Assembly (NCBI GenBank): GCA_026214975.1
Contig: JAOBSW010000555.1
Coordinates: 124,001-188,000 of the forward strand
Source of the DNA: Gentiana macrophylla
Lineage: Eukaryota > Streptophyta > Magnoliopsida > Gentianales > Gentianaceae
DNA length: 64,000 nucleotides
Direction of reading: 5' to 3'
Every line of letters begins with the position of its first letter. The stretch's first letter is position 1. Positions 9,322 to 21,200 of this stretch are shown here, one piece after another. The position numbers were made by a program, and so were the translations under genes. The notes under the pieces were generated by a model, which did not search any database, was not told where the DNA came from, and saw only the letters and a program-made list of their open reading frames with translations.

Positions 9322-9505
9322 GATAGGATTTTTCATGTGTTTAATTCATTTTTCAAGTTTTTGGCGCCGTTCCCTTATGTCGATTTTTCATGTGTTTAAT
9401 TCATTGTGTTTAATTCATTATGCCGCAAGCGAAAATGGTTAGGAGGTAGTTTTGCATGGTAGTGATTTTGCAACACCCACCAACACCCACCATTATATGC
9501 GTCGA
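9322..9505. other. Patchwork of short LTR and PBS scraps
   Basis: The region is a mosaic: ggatttttcatgtgtttaat occurs about 9328-9347 and, in shorter form, about 9382-9400; a broken PBS lies in between; a piece of the X LTR U5 (taggaggtagttttgcatgg) follows at 9440-9459; then a 29-bp word at 9464-9492. All scraps can be found elsewhere in the window, chiefly in the X LTR at 35870-36642. No gene is present. Confidence 0.65.
9464..9492 (+). repeat. Left arm of a perfect 29-bp inverted repeat flanking the X LTR
   Basis: Positions 9464-9492 are the exact reverse complement of 11135-11163. Each arm is built from two tandem copies of the 10-mer caacacccac (or its complement) plus gattttg. The inner word tgcaacacccaccaac equals the E1 integrase sequence at about 801-816 in reverse complement. 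Confidence 0.8.
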
Positions 9506-9523
9506 TCCCCGGCAACGGCGCCA
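9506..9523 (-). promoter_or_regulatory. Primer-binding site of X element, tRNA-Asp type, minus strand
   Basis: On the minus strand this reads tggcgccgttgccgggga; the match to tRNA-Asp extends to 9502. It lies 4 nt from the terminal TG (9528) of the minus-strand X LTR, so that LTR is a 5' LTR. It is not a tRNA gene, because the rest of the cloverleaf is absent. Confidence 0.85.
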
Positions 9524-9527
9524 CTTT

Positions 9528-11134
9528 TGTTGGGGGGATTTTGCATCATAAAAACAAAAGAAAATTTATAAACCTATACTACCATGCAAAACTACCTCCT
9601 AACCGGCCGAATACCGGGTAGTTGCTAGTAAAGTTGGATAAGTACGGGTATCGATCCTCAGGGAAAAGGGATGTTGAATCTAATCTAATTAATTCTTCTT
9701 TATTAACTAAACCTAAACCTAAACTAGAACGGAAAAATAACTGGACGGAGGATTGTTAATCCAAAGCCAGGAAATATAGTTGCGGACAAAATAAATAAAA
9801 CTACATCTACGAAAACAGTAAAACTAACTAATAACTGAACAAACATAAACAAACCATGATCAACCTATTCCCAACAACCATCACCTAGGGCTGAGCACGG
9901 TTCGGTTTAGTCGGTTTCGGTTCGGATTTTACACATAGTTATTCGGTTTGGTCGACATATTTTACCACCCAAACCAAACCCAAACTATGTCGAACCCAAT
10001 GGTTTGGTTTGGGTTGGTTTCAGTTTGGATCCGGTTTGGTTTCGGTTTCACAAGTCTGAACTACACATTATTATAAATCATAATTTTCACCTGAAGTATT
10101 TAAATATAAAGTAACTAATATAAAGTAAAAACATATTAAAGGTACATCAGGGCTAATTACTTAATAACATTAGTGCACACAACATATTCAAAAGCCACTT
10201 AATAGCATAGCAAACGTACATCAGGGCTAATTACTAGTTAGTTGTTATTACATATATATATGGTTGGGAATTCGGTTCGGTTTCGGTTTGGGTGGTTTCT
10301 AATCAGGGTAATCCGAAACCAGACCATTTAAATTCGGTTCGGTTTCAATCCAAACCAATTTGATCGGTTTTCTCTTGGTTTGGTTTATTTCGGTTCGATT
10401 CGGATTGGTTTATGGTTCGGATTGGTTTTTCGGTTTTTTGGCTCAGCCCTACCATCACCCCACCGAAATCAGTCAGATAGACAAACATTCATTCATTAGT
10501 TATCTTGGATTATTATCTTTTCTAATGAAGCGTTTCCTCTTCCGATTTATCACGCCATTAATTAGTTTACCTTCCGGTCTTGACTAATATCGATACAAAT
10601 CAAAGATATGGATTGAATCCTAACCTAACAACATTATCCCTCAACTTCCGTTTGTTGGAATAATTATTGTCAATCTCCCTCACGATAATCTTGTGAATGT
10701 ATTAACTTCCGTTATCTAAATTCGATTAACATGCGGCATAAAAACATGAAAGAGAACAAGAACAACATAATGAATTAAACACATGAAAAATCTTATCTTT
10801 CCGGTAACGGTGATATCCCTCAATTCCAATCTAAGATAATCTTGCAATGAATTAATCAAATTGTGATCCTCTCGTAAACCTAGATATTTAACCTACGAAC
10901 TTCCGTTATTTATAGATTAAAAATCTAATCTTTCCTATGTTGATCTAAACTACACCGACTTCCGTCATACGGTAGCATCAAATCATACAATCATCTTTCG
11001 ATATAAAATTGCACGATACAAATAAACATAGGAAACGAAACAATTATAATTAAAACTTACAAAATCATCCATGAACTGAAATTAAAGTGCTGTAGAAACA
11101 GGTCTCCATGGCTGCTCCATGGATGAAAGCTCGG
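9528..11134 (-). repeat. X-family LTR, minus strand, carrying a hAT-type insertion
   Basis: Its sequence is the reverse complement of 35870-36642 over the shared part (for example the blocks around 10680-10870 match 35885-36130 inverted). Without the 566-bp insertion and its target duplication it is about 1.03 kb. It begins TGTTGGGG on the plus strand, next to a tRNA-Asp PBS. The outer boundary near 11134 is set only by the start of the 29-bp inverted repeat. The element body of X is not present. Confidence 0.7.
9886..10451. mobile_element. Non-autonomous hAT-type DNA transposon, 566 bp
   Basis: The ends are inverted: TAGGGCTGAGC at 9886-9896 and GGCTCAGCCCTA at 10440-10451. The 8-bp word ccatcacc flanks it on both sides (9878-9885 and 10452-10459), the target duplication length of hAT elements. 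The X LTR at 35870-36642 lacks it and shows the uninterrupted site near 36280-36295. The inside is rich in ggttcggtttcgg repeats and has no transposase. Confidence 0.85.
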
Positions 11135-11163
11135 TGGTGGGTGTTGGTGGGTGTTGCAAAATC
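11135..11163 (-). repeat. Right arm of the 29-bp inverted repeat
   Basis: This is the partner of 9464-9492. It runs on into caaaatccccccaac, which matches the terminal bases of the X LTR in plus orientation, so this arm also looks like a joined scrap. Confidence 0.8.
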
Positions 11164-11443
11164 CCCCCAACCAACTGAAATCGTAATTCCACCTAATCGA
11201 GCGTTCATATTTTGAACGCCCGTCCATCCTGAAAAACTGGTCAGACGCTCGTCCATAATTTTGGACGTTCGTCCGTTCCTCTTTCCTCTATCATCTTCTT
11301 CTTTCTTCTTCTTTTCTTTCTCTAGGTTTTGATCTTAGATTAGATTATAAGTCTTTAGTTTAAGTTGTTAGTTTCGTAGTTTATAGTTCTCTTTCTCTCC
11401 TTCTTTCTTTCTTGCTCAACAACTTGATCTTGGATCTCGGTGT
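11164..11443 (+). promoter_or_regulatory. E3 leader with CGTCC motif cluster and pyrimidine tracts
   Basis: No ORF is supported here. Motifs gaacgcccgtccat (11214-11227), gacgctcgtccat (11244-11256) and ggacgttcgtccgt (11263-11276) repeat the LTR U3 motif family. Long pyrimidine tracts (about 11276-11330 and 11389-11420) precede the gag ATG at 11444. It is probably the 5' leader of E3; I see no TATA box. Confidence 0.5.
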
Positions 11444-12889
11444 ATGCAAACTCGTAGTCAGAAGGGACCACTAATCTACTCTCCTGACCCCGAGCGGACC
11501 ATAGTCCGACCCAATAGGCGGAGACTTCGTTTTGACGAAGGAAACGCTCTTGATCAAGAATTTGAGCAAAATCTTGCAGAAGAAATCAAAGAAATAGTAA
11601 TAATGGCAGCGGAAGATAGACGGACGTTGGCCGATTATGCCATGCCCGGTACAGTCACCATCAACCCGGCTATCGTTATGCCGGCCATTACTGCTCAAAC
11701 TTTCAAGCTAAAGCCATGACTTATTCAGATGATGCAGCATGCATCAATTTTTCACGGCTATCAATCAGAGAACCCCCATACTCACCTACACACATTTCTA
11801 CATATATGCGGTACTACCCGTATCCAAGGTGTAAGTGAGGACGCAATCAAGCTCAAACTTTTCCCATTTTCCTTGCGAGGGGAAGCACTAGAGTGGTATC
11901 ACTCTCTCCTTCGAATCCATTACGACCTGGGCCGGACTTGAAAAAGAATTTTGAGTCAATATTTCCCTCCATCAAAGACGGCCCAGTGTTTGAACGAAAT
12001 CTTCACATTCCATCAGCAGGAAAATGAATCTTTCTTTGATTGCTGGAAAAGGTTCAAGTCCCTCCTCCGAAAATGTCCCCACCACGGCTTGCCGATGCAA
12101 AGGCAAGTCAATACATTCTTTAGCGGATTGACCGAGCTCACTAAGGGCATGGTCAATAGTTCAAGCAGTGGGGCGTTTTGAAGAAGACTCAGACGAAGGA
12201 TGGGCATTGTTTGAAGACATTGCCAAATATAACTATGCCCCATCCTATCAAGCTATTCAGGCACGTCCTCCTCCTCCCAAAGTCGAGGAAGTGACTATGC
12301 AGAATCTGATTGCCATGTTGCAAAAGCAAATGGCTAATTCTCAGCTGACAACATCCCAAACTGTTCCTAATCCGAGTAATCAGACTCTTTCGTTTCCACA
12401 GAACTCGGAGTTACGTATTGCGAAAAATTGTTGTCGACCGCCACATGTCGGCGGTGTCAATTTCAACCCTTACGCTTCATCAAGTCAACGCTGTTCATAA
12501 TAATGGACAGTATAATCCAATCACATGCCAAGTTTGTGATGATCCGGGGCATACTGCTCGTTTCTGCCCCATGATTGGACAAAATGCAGAAGTGAATGCC
12601 TTTTCTGGCCAGTCTAATCCGAGGTTCAATAACCAATTCTCTGGCCAGAATAATGCTCAAAATCAGGGCGTCGGCGTAATCCAAGCTTTAATCAGAGTCC
12701 AAACTTCAACTGAAACCCTGGATTCAATCAGAACCAAAACTCGAATTTTTCCAATTCCACACCAAGGTTCAATCAGAATTGGCCCTCTAATTCCAATCCT
12801 AATTATCAAAGTCGACCCAGCCAGCCATACTCTCCAAACTTCCCAAACTCTCAAGGCCCTTCAAGTTCAACTGATCTTAAAGCCGAATG
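11444..12889 (+). pseudogene. gag: E3 gag, N-terminal part (upstream of the CACTA insertion)
   Basis: The gene starts with MQTRSQKGPLIYSPDPERT, an Athila-type Gag beginning, and continues as ADYAMPGTVTINPAIVMP. The frame breaks at about 11715. Later frames carry the gag core (KLKLFPFSLRGEALEWYHSL, LSQYFPPSKTAQ, FDCWKRFKSLLRKCPHHGL), then EDIAKYNYAPSYQ, and a CCHC knuckle CQVCDDPGHTARFC at about 12525-12570. A stop after LGRT (about 11939) and further shifts at about 12178 and 12500 kill it. CACTA enters at 12890 and gag resumes at 25027. Confidence 0.85.
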
Positions 12890-13310
12890 CACTACAAGAA
12901 AATCGGTTTTTAACGACGGGAAAACTGGTCATTAAAAGCTAATATCCTGTCATTGAAAACGTTTAACGATGGGAAATTTCCCGTCATGGCCCGTCACTAC
13001 TGCCTTCCTAGCTAAAAGTAAATAATGACTGTATAGTGTCCTGTCATTATAATTGTTGTATAATTAATGACGATATTATACTCTCATTAGTAGTTTATAT
13101 TAATGAAGATAATTATGATCATTATTGGTTCGATCTCCTCTCATTAGAAATAACAATACTAACAATATACCCCATCATTAGAATATCAATATTCCCGTCA
13201 CCGTAAGTCTTTTTACCGCCAATATGTTCCTTGTCATTATTAATTATACCTTCATTAAAAGTTAATTTAATAATGATGATAAACTTATCGTCATTATTAT
13301 TAATAGAAAT
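12890..13310. repeat. CACTA left terminal and subterminal repeats
   Basis: After the CACTACAAGAAAATC terminus, the words cgtcat, gtcatta, ctcatta and their complements taatga recur more than a dozen times over 400 bp, in both orientations. Subterminal repeats of this kind are the binding sites of TNPA-type proteins in characterised CACTA elements; that role is inferred here. Confidence 0.7.
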
Positions 13311-14825
13311 ACAATGATTTAGCATTAGTCTTAATTACCATTATTGAATTACATCTATTTAAAAACAACAAATATTAATACACAACACTAAATGCAATAA
13401 TAGATTTTATTGAAATAACGTTAACATGATGTGTTCAAACACTAACATCTAAGCAAGACGAGTTCAACATCAAAAGAAAAATCCAAATGAAACGTAATAT
13501 TAAATGACAAAGTTATTTTAAAACACCTACACCACTCAAACACTAGAACACAACATCATCCCATTTAACGAACATGAAACTACAAGGTGAACTAGATTGA
13601 AGCAGTTTCTTCATGCTTATGCAACAATCAACCTTATCAAGATCTTCAATCTTGTTATTTAGATAGTTGTGAATGAAATTTTCAGCATGGTGTGCAATAA
13701 ATTCAACATCCCCTGCAAAATTGTTATCAAACGTGTAAGATGACATATAAGGAAAAACTAAAATCTAAACGAAAAATTAATAATCGCAAGGCCAAAAAGA
13801 AAAGTATGGGCACGTCCAATGACCAAACACAAATACAATATTTCTTTGGAAAAAACACAGGCGAGCAGTAATGCAAGGGCTCAATACCTACTCCCAAGTC
13901 TATCCTCAGCAATTAATATTGAAATTTTATTTTGCCAGGGCTCATTCCTTATTTTGTTTTTCAGTTACTGTGTTTTCCATTTTTAATCTTCATGGGCAAA
14001 AAGATAGTGTGAACAGAGCAGAATTCAAGTAGCAGTAGTTAGTAAATGATAGCAACAACATACAATCAAGGAGGGGCCATATATGTCTGAAAAAACCCAT
14101 CATGTTGTAAAGTAACAATAGTTTCAACAGAGACGATAGAACGTACATGATAGTTAGAGAGAATATTACTGGAAAGAGGCGAAAGAGAAAGGGGTAAAAA
14201 AAAAAGGAAATTCTACTGGTCATTTTCCAAAGAAAAGATGATGGTCATTTTCCGGCAAAAAATATGCACATTATCGTCTTACCAAAAGTGAAAAAGGACA
14301 ATACATTTACACTCTTACTAATATGTATCCATTTCATGTCAATGAAGCGCCAACAATATTTATATGTAATAGTGAAAACTCGATAAGATAGCACACGCAG
14401 ATATCAATGGTGCATTCATATTCTGATTTTCACTTCTAATAGCATATATATGCAGCTTATAGTCAAGATATTAACGGAATTGTTGATCTAAGTATATCAA
14501 CAAAACAACCAGATTCTTGGCCAGTTCAGTGATTTACGGAATCATGGCATTAAGTTTTATTTTTGGTTGTCATTCTTGCCTAAAGAGGAAAACCAAAACA
14601 ACATCAACCATGTTGAACGTTACGTATGGGGTCAAAACAAGCTCCTATCCAACAAACATATGTTACTATAGTTTCATCAAATTGGGTTTAGCATGTAATG
14701 GATTGGAGTAAGCTAATAACACCGAGGAAGAAAAACTATACACCGCTAGAAATAGTAAAATGAAGAAATCGATTGCATGAATATGGACATTAAAAATAAA
14801 AATAAAGGAAGAGAAAACAGAATAC
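13311..14825. other. CACTA gene-free stretch downstream of the TNPA-like gene
   Basis: AT-rich sequence without a convincing gene. One 67-codon open stretch on the minus strand (13543-13746) has no family resemblance that I recognise; it could be a last exon of the TNPA-like gene or chance. Nothing else stands out. Confidence 0.5.
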
Positions 14826-17605
14826 CTATTCAAGGTCATGGTGAGGCGTTGGTGGTCCATTTGACATTTCTTGAGTGCCATTCTCAATTTGCGTCAATCT
14901 ACTTTCAAACATATCCATGCGTCTCTTAAGATTTATATTTTCTTCTTCCTTATCATGGAGTTTTGCCTCAAGCTCTTTTATATAAGTATCTTTAGTATCA
15001 TTGAAATGTTTTCTTTTCATTCCTCCACCATAACCAAAGACATGGCTATGACGTTGTGGTCCAAAGCACTTTTCAACGACCTCAATATGTGAAAGAGATG
15101 CATTGGATTGAACGGTCTTTACAATTTCATCCTACAAAATATATATACACAATGTGAGTCAAGGAAAAATTTCATAACAAATTAGGTAAAAAGTATGTAT
15201 AACATACATATTTTTGTTGTGATTCAGCTCAACAAACTTCCTTTTTTTACGCCTAGTCACTTGAAAGATTTTAGCAACATCAGGTGGATTGTTTTGTTCA
15301 CCTCCTAAATATTTTAGAAAGTGCATAACATAAAATGGGTCATTTATGCATAAGATCGGAAAAAAACAAAGACAAATATAAATAAACAACTACCATTTCA
15401 TATATGATTTGTCTATGTGGCTTGCTTCCAGTTCGATGAGGCATCGATCCTTTTTTTCGATTGTTTGCATTCATATCACTTGTTTTCTATATAAATCAGA
15501 AACCAACAATACATCGTTAACCTTCATAAAAACAACTATAATGTAGAATATACATGATCATCAATAATTATCATCAAGAAGTTAACATATATATACCTGG
15601 AACTTTTCAGTTAAAAATTTGTTAGAAACCAGCCATTCCCAATCATTAGTATCAATGTCTGATGGCACATTCTTTAATGCTTCGGTTTTAGTTTTGCAAG
15701 GTGTTACGTAATCAGTATTCAGTTTTGACATCCATGCCGTCCATAATGTACGCATATGCTCCAAAGTATGATCACGGTATGATTCTATGTTAGCATTATA
15801 AAAGACTTCCTACAAAAATACGAAAATGCATTTAGAATTACTGAGAAACATATGAAAAAAATATTAGATTCATAGATAACTCGAGTCATAGTATAAAATT
15901 ATGAGCCTCCAAGAAAGAGATAAATACCTTTACTGCATCCCACATGTGTTGTTTGTTTAATTCAGTTAACTCCGTCCATGTCTGCATGCGTATAGGGCAT
16001 ATATGCTTGTCCCGGATGATTTTCCCCAAATGTCTAGACCAACGACTTTGTTGCGGACCCACTGCCACGATTGTTGTAGAACTTGATCTCAAGTTTTTCC
16101 CGGGCTTTAGAGCTGCAATGGTTTTATTCTTGTTCTTCCCTCTAACTTTTTTCTTACTTGGAGGTAACGAATCTATTGAAATTTATTGAAGTAATTAGTA
16201 AATCTATTGAAATTTAGAAAAGTTAAGTGCACGAGACTTGTTATTAAACACTTATAACAAAAGAAAAAGGAAAGCCTTATCTGCACGGTCAATTTTAATT
16301 ACAATAAATTAAGAAGTTATGCATTTTTGTTCTAACGTGGATATAGAACCATTTCTTTTCCCAATATTGATTCTTTAAGTACAACCTATGGATCACCAAC
16401 GTCTATATCCTTTGCTATATATACAGTATATGTTTATTAATTTGTAGTCATAATTATGGTGAGGAAAAAAAAGAAAAAGAAAACATAAATCAATCCACAC
16501 TAGAAATCAAGGTTAGCCCAAATCAATTTACCTTCAACATATTTTTCAGTGATAGCATACTTCGGCTCCCCACTTTCACCATCATCATTCATAGGAGTTA
16601 ACTTAGCAACAAGAAAATGACCAACAGCCTCTTTTGGTATTGACAACTCCTAAAGAAAAACAAATGACCATCACGACATTATTAAACAAATTAACGTTAT
16701 TTAACATTATCATACGAATAATAGCTACTTGTCGTATTCAATTCTAGATAATGGTAATGCATTTTAATTCTACTTACCTTGTTGTTCTTTACACATTCGC
16801 TAATAGCTTGCAGATTAGTCTCGCTACCAAAATTCTTGGAAATAGTTATGAAATATTGAACCATGCTAGCTTCTAAACTTCCATTTCTCACATCCCCGCA
16901 CACTGTAACTTTCTCATATGCCTTACTCTCACCCAATATTTTGACAACATCAATTATCGGAAGCATTGCGACGGGGGCTGTAAAGACATCACAAAATCAA
17001 ATAGCGAAAAAGGATCATAAAAAAAATCAAATTAGAAAGAACTCAAACTAAGACTACCAAGTTTTGGATTGTCTATAGGCAGTTTGAAGCGAAGTGGCTC
17101 CTCATTTTCATCCGGTTCAACATGAATGCGTATGGTCTCTCCATTTTCATAATTTCTCATCAAGGCAAGTAAATCTTCATCATTTCTCAATGTTATCCCA
17201 AATCGACCCGTAATACTCATACCAACCGAATAAATGTCAAATAACTTTTTGCATATGTTCCAAATATCCAATAACGAACTATCTTCCGAAAAATTTTCTT
17301 CTCTCCGAACTCATCACCATAATGCACAATAAGAGTGTAGGTTGAAATCGACTTTACGAAAAAAAAAAAATACTTTTATCGATGTATTTTAAAATTAAAG
17401 TATAAAATTTTAAAAGTTTACCATTTCTTCTATGATTGTTCGTGTTCATAGGTTCTTGATCTTCAAACCGATAGCTTTTGAGTGTTACTGTGCAAAACAT
17501 ATTTAGAGAGTAAGTACCAAAATCAAAGGTCTTACAATCTCTCTCCTTTATCCAAACAGGAAATCGTGCTTTGTCTAAAACCTTGACATAGTTAAAGGAG
17601 ATCAA
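14826..17605 (-). pseudogene. CACTA TNPA-like gene (plant Ptta/En/Spm transposase family)
   Basis: This is a multi-exon minus-strand gene. Visible pieces in order are 17605-17354, 17271-17032, 16966-16697, 16092-15886 (QSRWSRHLGKIIRDKH, MQTWTELTELNKQHMWDAVK), 15764-15582 (DWEWLVSNKFLTEKFQ), about 15480-15230 (RTGSKPHRQIIYEM, NNPPDVAKIFQVTRRKKRKF) and 15110-14826 (EELEAKLHDKEEENINLKRR, a coiled coil). The W..LV..F..E.FQ block followed by N..NR and H..GS is the signature of the Ptta/En/Spm family. Such proteins bind subterminal repeats and help excision. Exon borders are not certain. Confidence 0.7.
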
Positions 17606-18274
17606 ACCTTATGGAATAAGCGTGGATTACTAAGCTTCAAAAGCGAACAAACAAGCAATCGGGTTCAATATCCTAAATCATAGGTTCATGTCTATAATGT
17701 CATACATATAGATTGATAAACAAGTCCAATACAAGACAAAAGTTTGAACCATAACACAGATTACCAATGTTGATCTTAACACAGAAAAATAGATATAAAG
17801 TTTAAGCACTAAAAATATCAACATGCTTGGAACTTAAAAATACAATAAGATATGAACAAGCTTCTAAATGAGATCATAGAACTCAATCGAATAAAGCAGT
17901 ATCAATAAATAAAATACGATGGAGATTCTGCATTAGGCCTCCACGTTTTTGCCATATCCACGCTCCTTAGCAAGTATGCCGGTGCTATATATATATCTTG
18001 CTTATACAGAAGCGAACCGTTGTTATTTTTTGCAAGCATTTCGATTATCTATCAACATTATAAGTGTAAAATATAATCATAAGAACGGTCAAAATTTTAA
18101 AATAATTCAAAGCGTCAAGGAAAAATAAACCATATAGTACTAACAAGATAGGAAGAATTCAATATGTCTGGAAATATATAAATAAAAATTAACAAAACTC
18201 GGATAATTGTTTATGAAGCAACCAAAAGAAAGAAAAATTCTAGAAGATCATATATAATAGCCAACTCGGTCCAA
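17606..18274. other. Spacer between the two CACTA genes
   Basis: About 670 bp of AT-rich sequence with only short chance ORFs. I see no promoter or gene; it may hold the 3' end of the TNP2 transcript and the start region of the TNPA-like gene. Confidence 0.4.
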
Positions 18275-21200
18275 TCAAACAACCACATCAAGAAAGATTC
18301 CTTCAAGTGGATTTTCTCTTTCTCTTTTTATGGATGTTGGCATTTCAACTACTATTGAATCCAAATGTGTTCTACTCCAAATGTTTTGATCATCTGCATT
18401 AAATGAAGTTGAGCCACCACAGTCAAATTTGAAAGATCCACTATGTTGATATGCTTCACCAAAATCGCATGCATCATTTTCGCCGCCGTCCTCTGTTGGT
18501 TGTGGCATCTCGTATGAATCCCGAGGTTGCATCTTGTGACAATATGCCAACCTTTATTGACATTGTCAATGGTATAGAACACTTGTGAAGCTTGATTGGC
18601 AAGAATGAATGGTTCATTTGTTTTTAAAAGGCGATGACAATTAATGCTAACAAATCCATGTTCATCTATTTTTACTCCTTTCTCATTGTCATACACATCG
18701 AACCATCTGCATCGAAATAAAACCACCCGTTTCCCATCAAGGTACTGCAGTTCAAGAATCTCTGTCAACACTCCATAATAGTCAACATAATTTTCATCAG
18801 TTCCTATGTCACCCACAACACACACACCAGAATTTTGTGTTCTACAATTGTTGTCACGATCTTCAACCCGAAACCTATATCCATTGATAACATAACCATT
18901 GAAGCTTGTAGCATATTGAGAAGGACCACGGGACAATGATAGCAACTCATCAATAAATTTGGTATTTTGGCCTTGCATTTTCACTTTTTCAACCTACAAT
19001 GGAATTACAATGTGAATAACTTGAACAAATAATATTGTTCAACATTATATTAAATAAAAAATCACTCACTTTCTCTTTAAACCAATGGACAAAATTGCTA
19101 GTCCGCTCTTCTTCAGACTTTTGTTGCGCATCCTTTTGCATAATTTTGTTGTACTCTCTATGTTACAATATTAATGAGAAAACACACGTGTAAAAATATA
19201 TGAAGAATACTTTAATGAGTTTTAAGAGAAAGTTTAGCTTACTCAAGGAAAGGTTGTACTTCATCACAATTCTTTAAGATATAGATATGAGCCCTCATCC
19301 GATCATCATCACTAAGAATACGAGACGTTCCCGCTCCAAGAGATCGTCCAAGTTGTGAAAACATGGATATTTCACCTTCATATTCATGGAATCCAGCATC
19401 ACAGTTTCTCTCAATTGAATTGAATTTCGTCTTGACATCTTTCAGGTACATTGAGCAAAGTGTCATACACTCCTCGCTATATAGCCCTCTGCAATTGAGC
19501 CTTACGGTCGAGCCATGTTGCGAATAAGTCGTTTTAACCCATACAACATACGTTCAATAGGGTACATCCATCGATATTGTACTGGTCCACCAATCTTAGC
19601 CTCGTTAGCTAAATGAACCGACAAATGCACCATCACATCAAAAAAGCGAAGGGGAAAACTTGTTCTAACTTGCACAGAGTAATCGGAATCAGGCTTCTAT
19701 CTTTTCAAGCTCATCCAACTTTAATGTTTTAGCACCCAAGCTAGAAAAAACAAAGACAACTCAATGAGAGGTTCACACACTCTTTTAGGGAGGAGGCCAC
19801 GTATAGCAAGCGGAAGCAAATGTTGTAAAAGTACATGATGGTCATGACTTTTCAAACTGATATTTTATGCTCCTTTATATTCACACTCTGTGAAATATTT
19901 GATGAAAACCCATCGGGGACTCTTAAATGTTTATAGAATAAGCAAAATAGATGTTTTTCCTCATTAGATAGTGTGTAGCATGCAACGGGCAACTCAATTT
20001 TATCCCTTTTCTAATCGGATGCAACTCCGGTCGAATATTCATAGCTTCCAAATCAAGGCGTGTTTGGACATTGTCCTTAGTCTTCCTTCATATTCATAAT
20101 TGTCCCTATTATATTCTCACATATATTCTTTTCAATGTGCATCACATCCAAATTGTGTCGTAACAAATGGGTACTCCAATATGGAAGTTCAAAAAAATAC
20201 TTTTTTATTCCAATTATCACCTCGTTTCTCATGTGATATTTTTGTTTTTTTTCCAACACACTTAGTAAGAGTTATTCCTTCCAAGTCATTCACTTGAGCA
20301 AGTACATCTTCTCCTGAAAGATGAGATGGAGGTTGTCTTACCTCCTTAGTTCCATCAAACATGCTTTTGTTTTTTCTCCATTTATGGTCGATAGGCAGAA
20401 AACGTCGATGACCCATATAACACTGCTTGCGACCATTGGCCAACCTTATAGAAAATGTTTCTTTATTACAACAAGGGCATGCCATCTTACCTTTAGTACT
20501 CCAGCCAGACAAGTTTCCATATGCAGGAAAATCATTAATTGTCCACAGCAAAGATGCACGCAATTTAAAATTCTCACGAGTCGAAGCATCAAAAGTTTCA
20601 ACACCTTCTTCCCACAACTCATTCAACTCGTCTATCAAAGGTCTAAGATAGACATCAATGGCATCTCCAGGACCCTCAGGACCCGGTATGAGCATCGAAA
20701 GAATAAAATTTGATTCTTTCATGCACATCCATGGAGGCAAATTGTATGGGATAAGTATTACTGGCCATATGCTATACGATGTTTTTGAATGTGTGAATGG
20801 TTGAAAACCATCACTAGCGAGACCAAGACGTACATTTCGAGGATCAGCGGAAAAACCTTTGTATAGATCATCGAACGACTTCCATGCCATTGAATCAGCC
20901 GGATGTCTCATGACTCCATCATCCATTCTTTTTTCACAGTGCCATCTCATATGACATGCAGTCTTTTTAGACATGAATAACCTCTGAAGTCTTGGTTTTA
21001 AAGGAAAGTACCGCAAGGTCTTCACTGCTACTTTCTTACCATTCTTCCGAAATTTTGTATCCCCGGAATGAATATCTTCTTTCCATCTCGAAGCACCACA
21101 TATTTTGCATATGTTGGATCCTTCTTCTTCCTTCCAAAACAACATACAATCATTGATACACGCATCTATCTTTTGATAAGATAGACCAAGATCTTTAATA

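Noticed and set aside
9502..9523. Sequence identical to the 3' end of tRNA-Asp, as if a tRNA gene
   Set aside because: Only the acceptor/T-arm end is present; with the adjacent LTR terminus it is a primer-binding site.
13543..13746. Independent small gene in the CACTA element
   Set aside because: No recognised domain, no clear promoter; left as a possible exon only.
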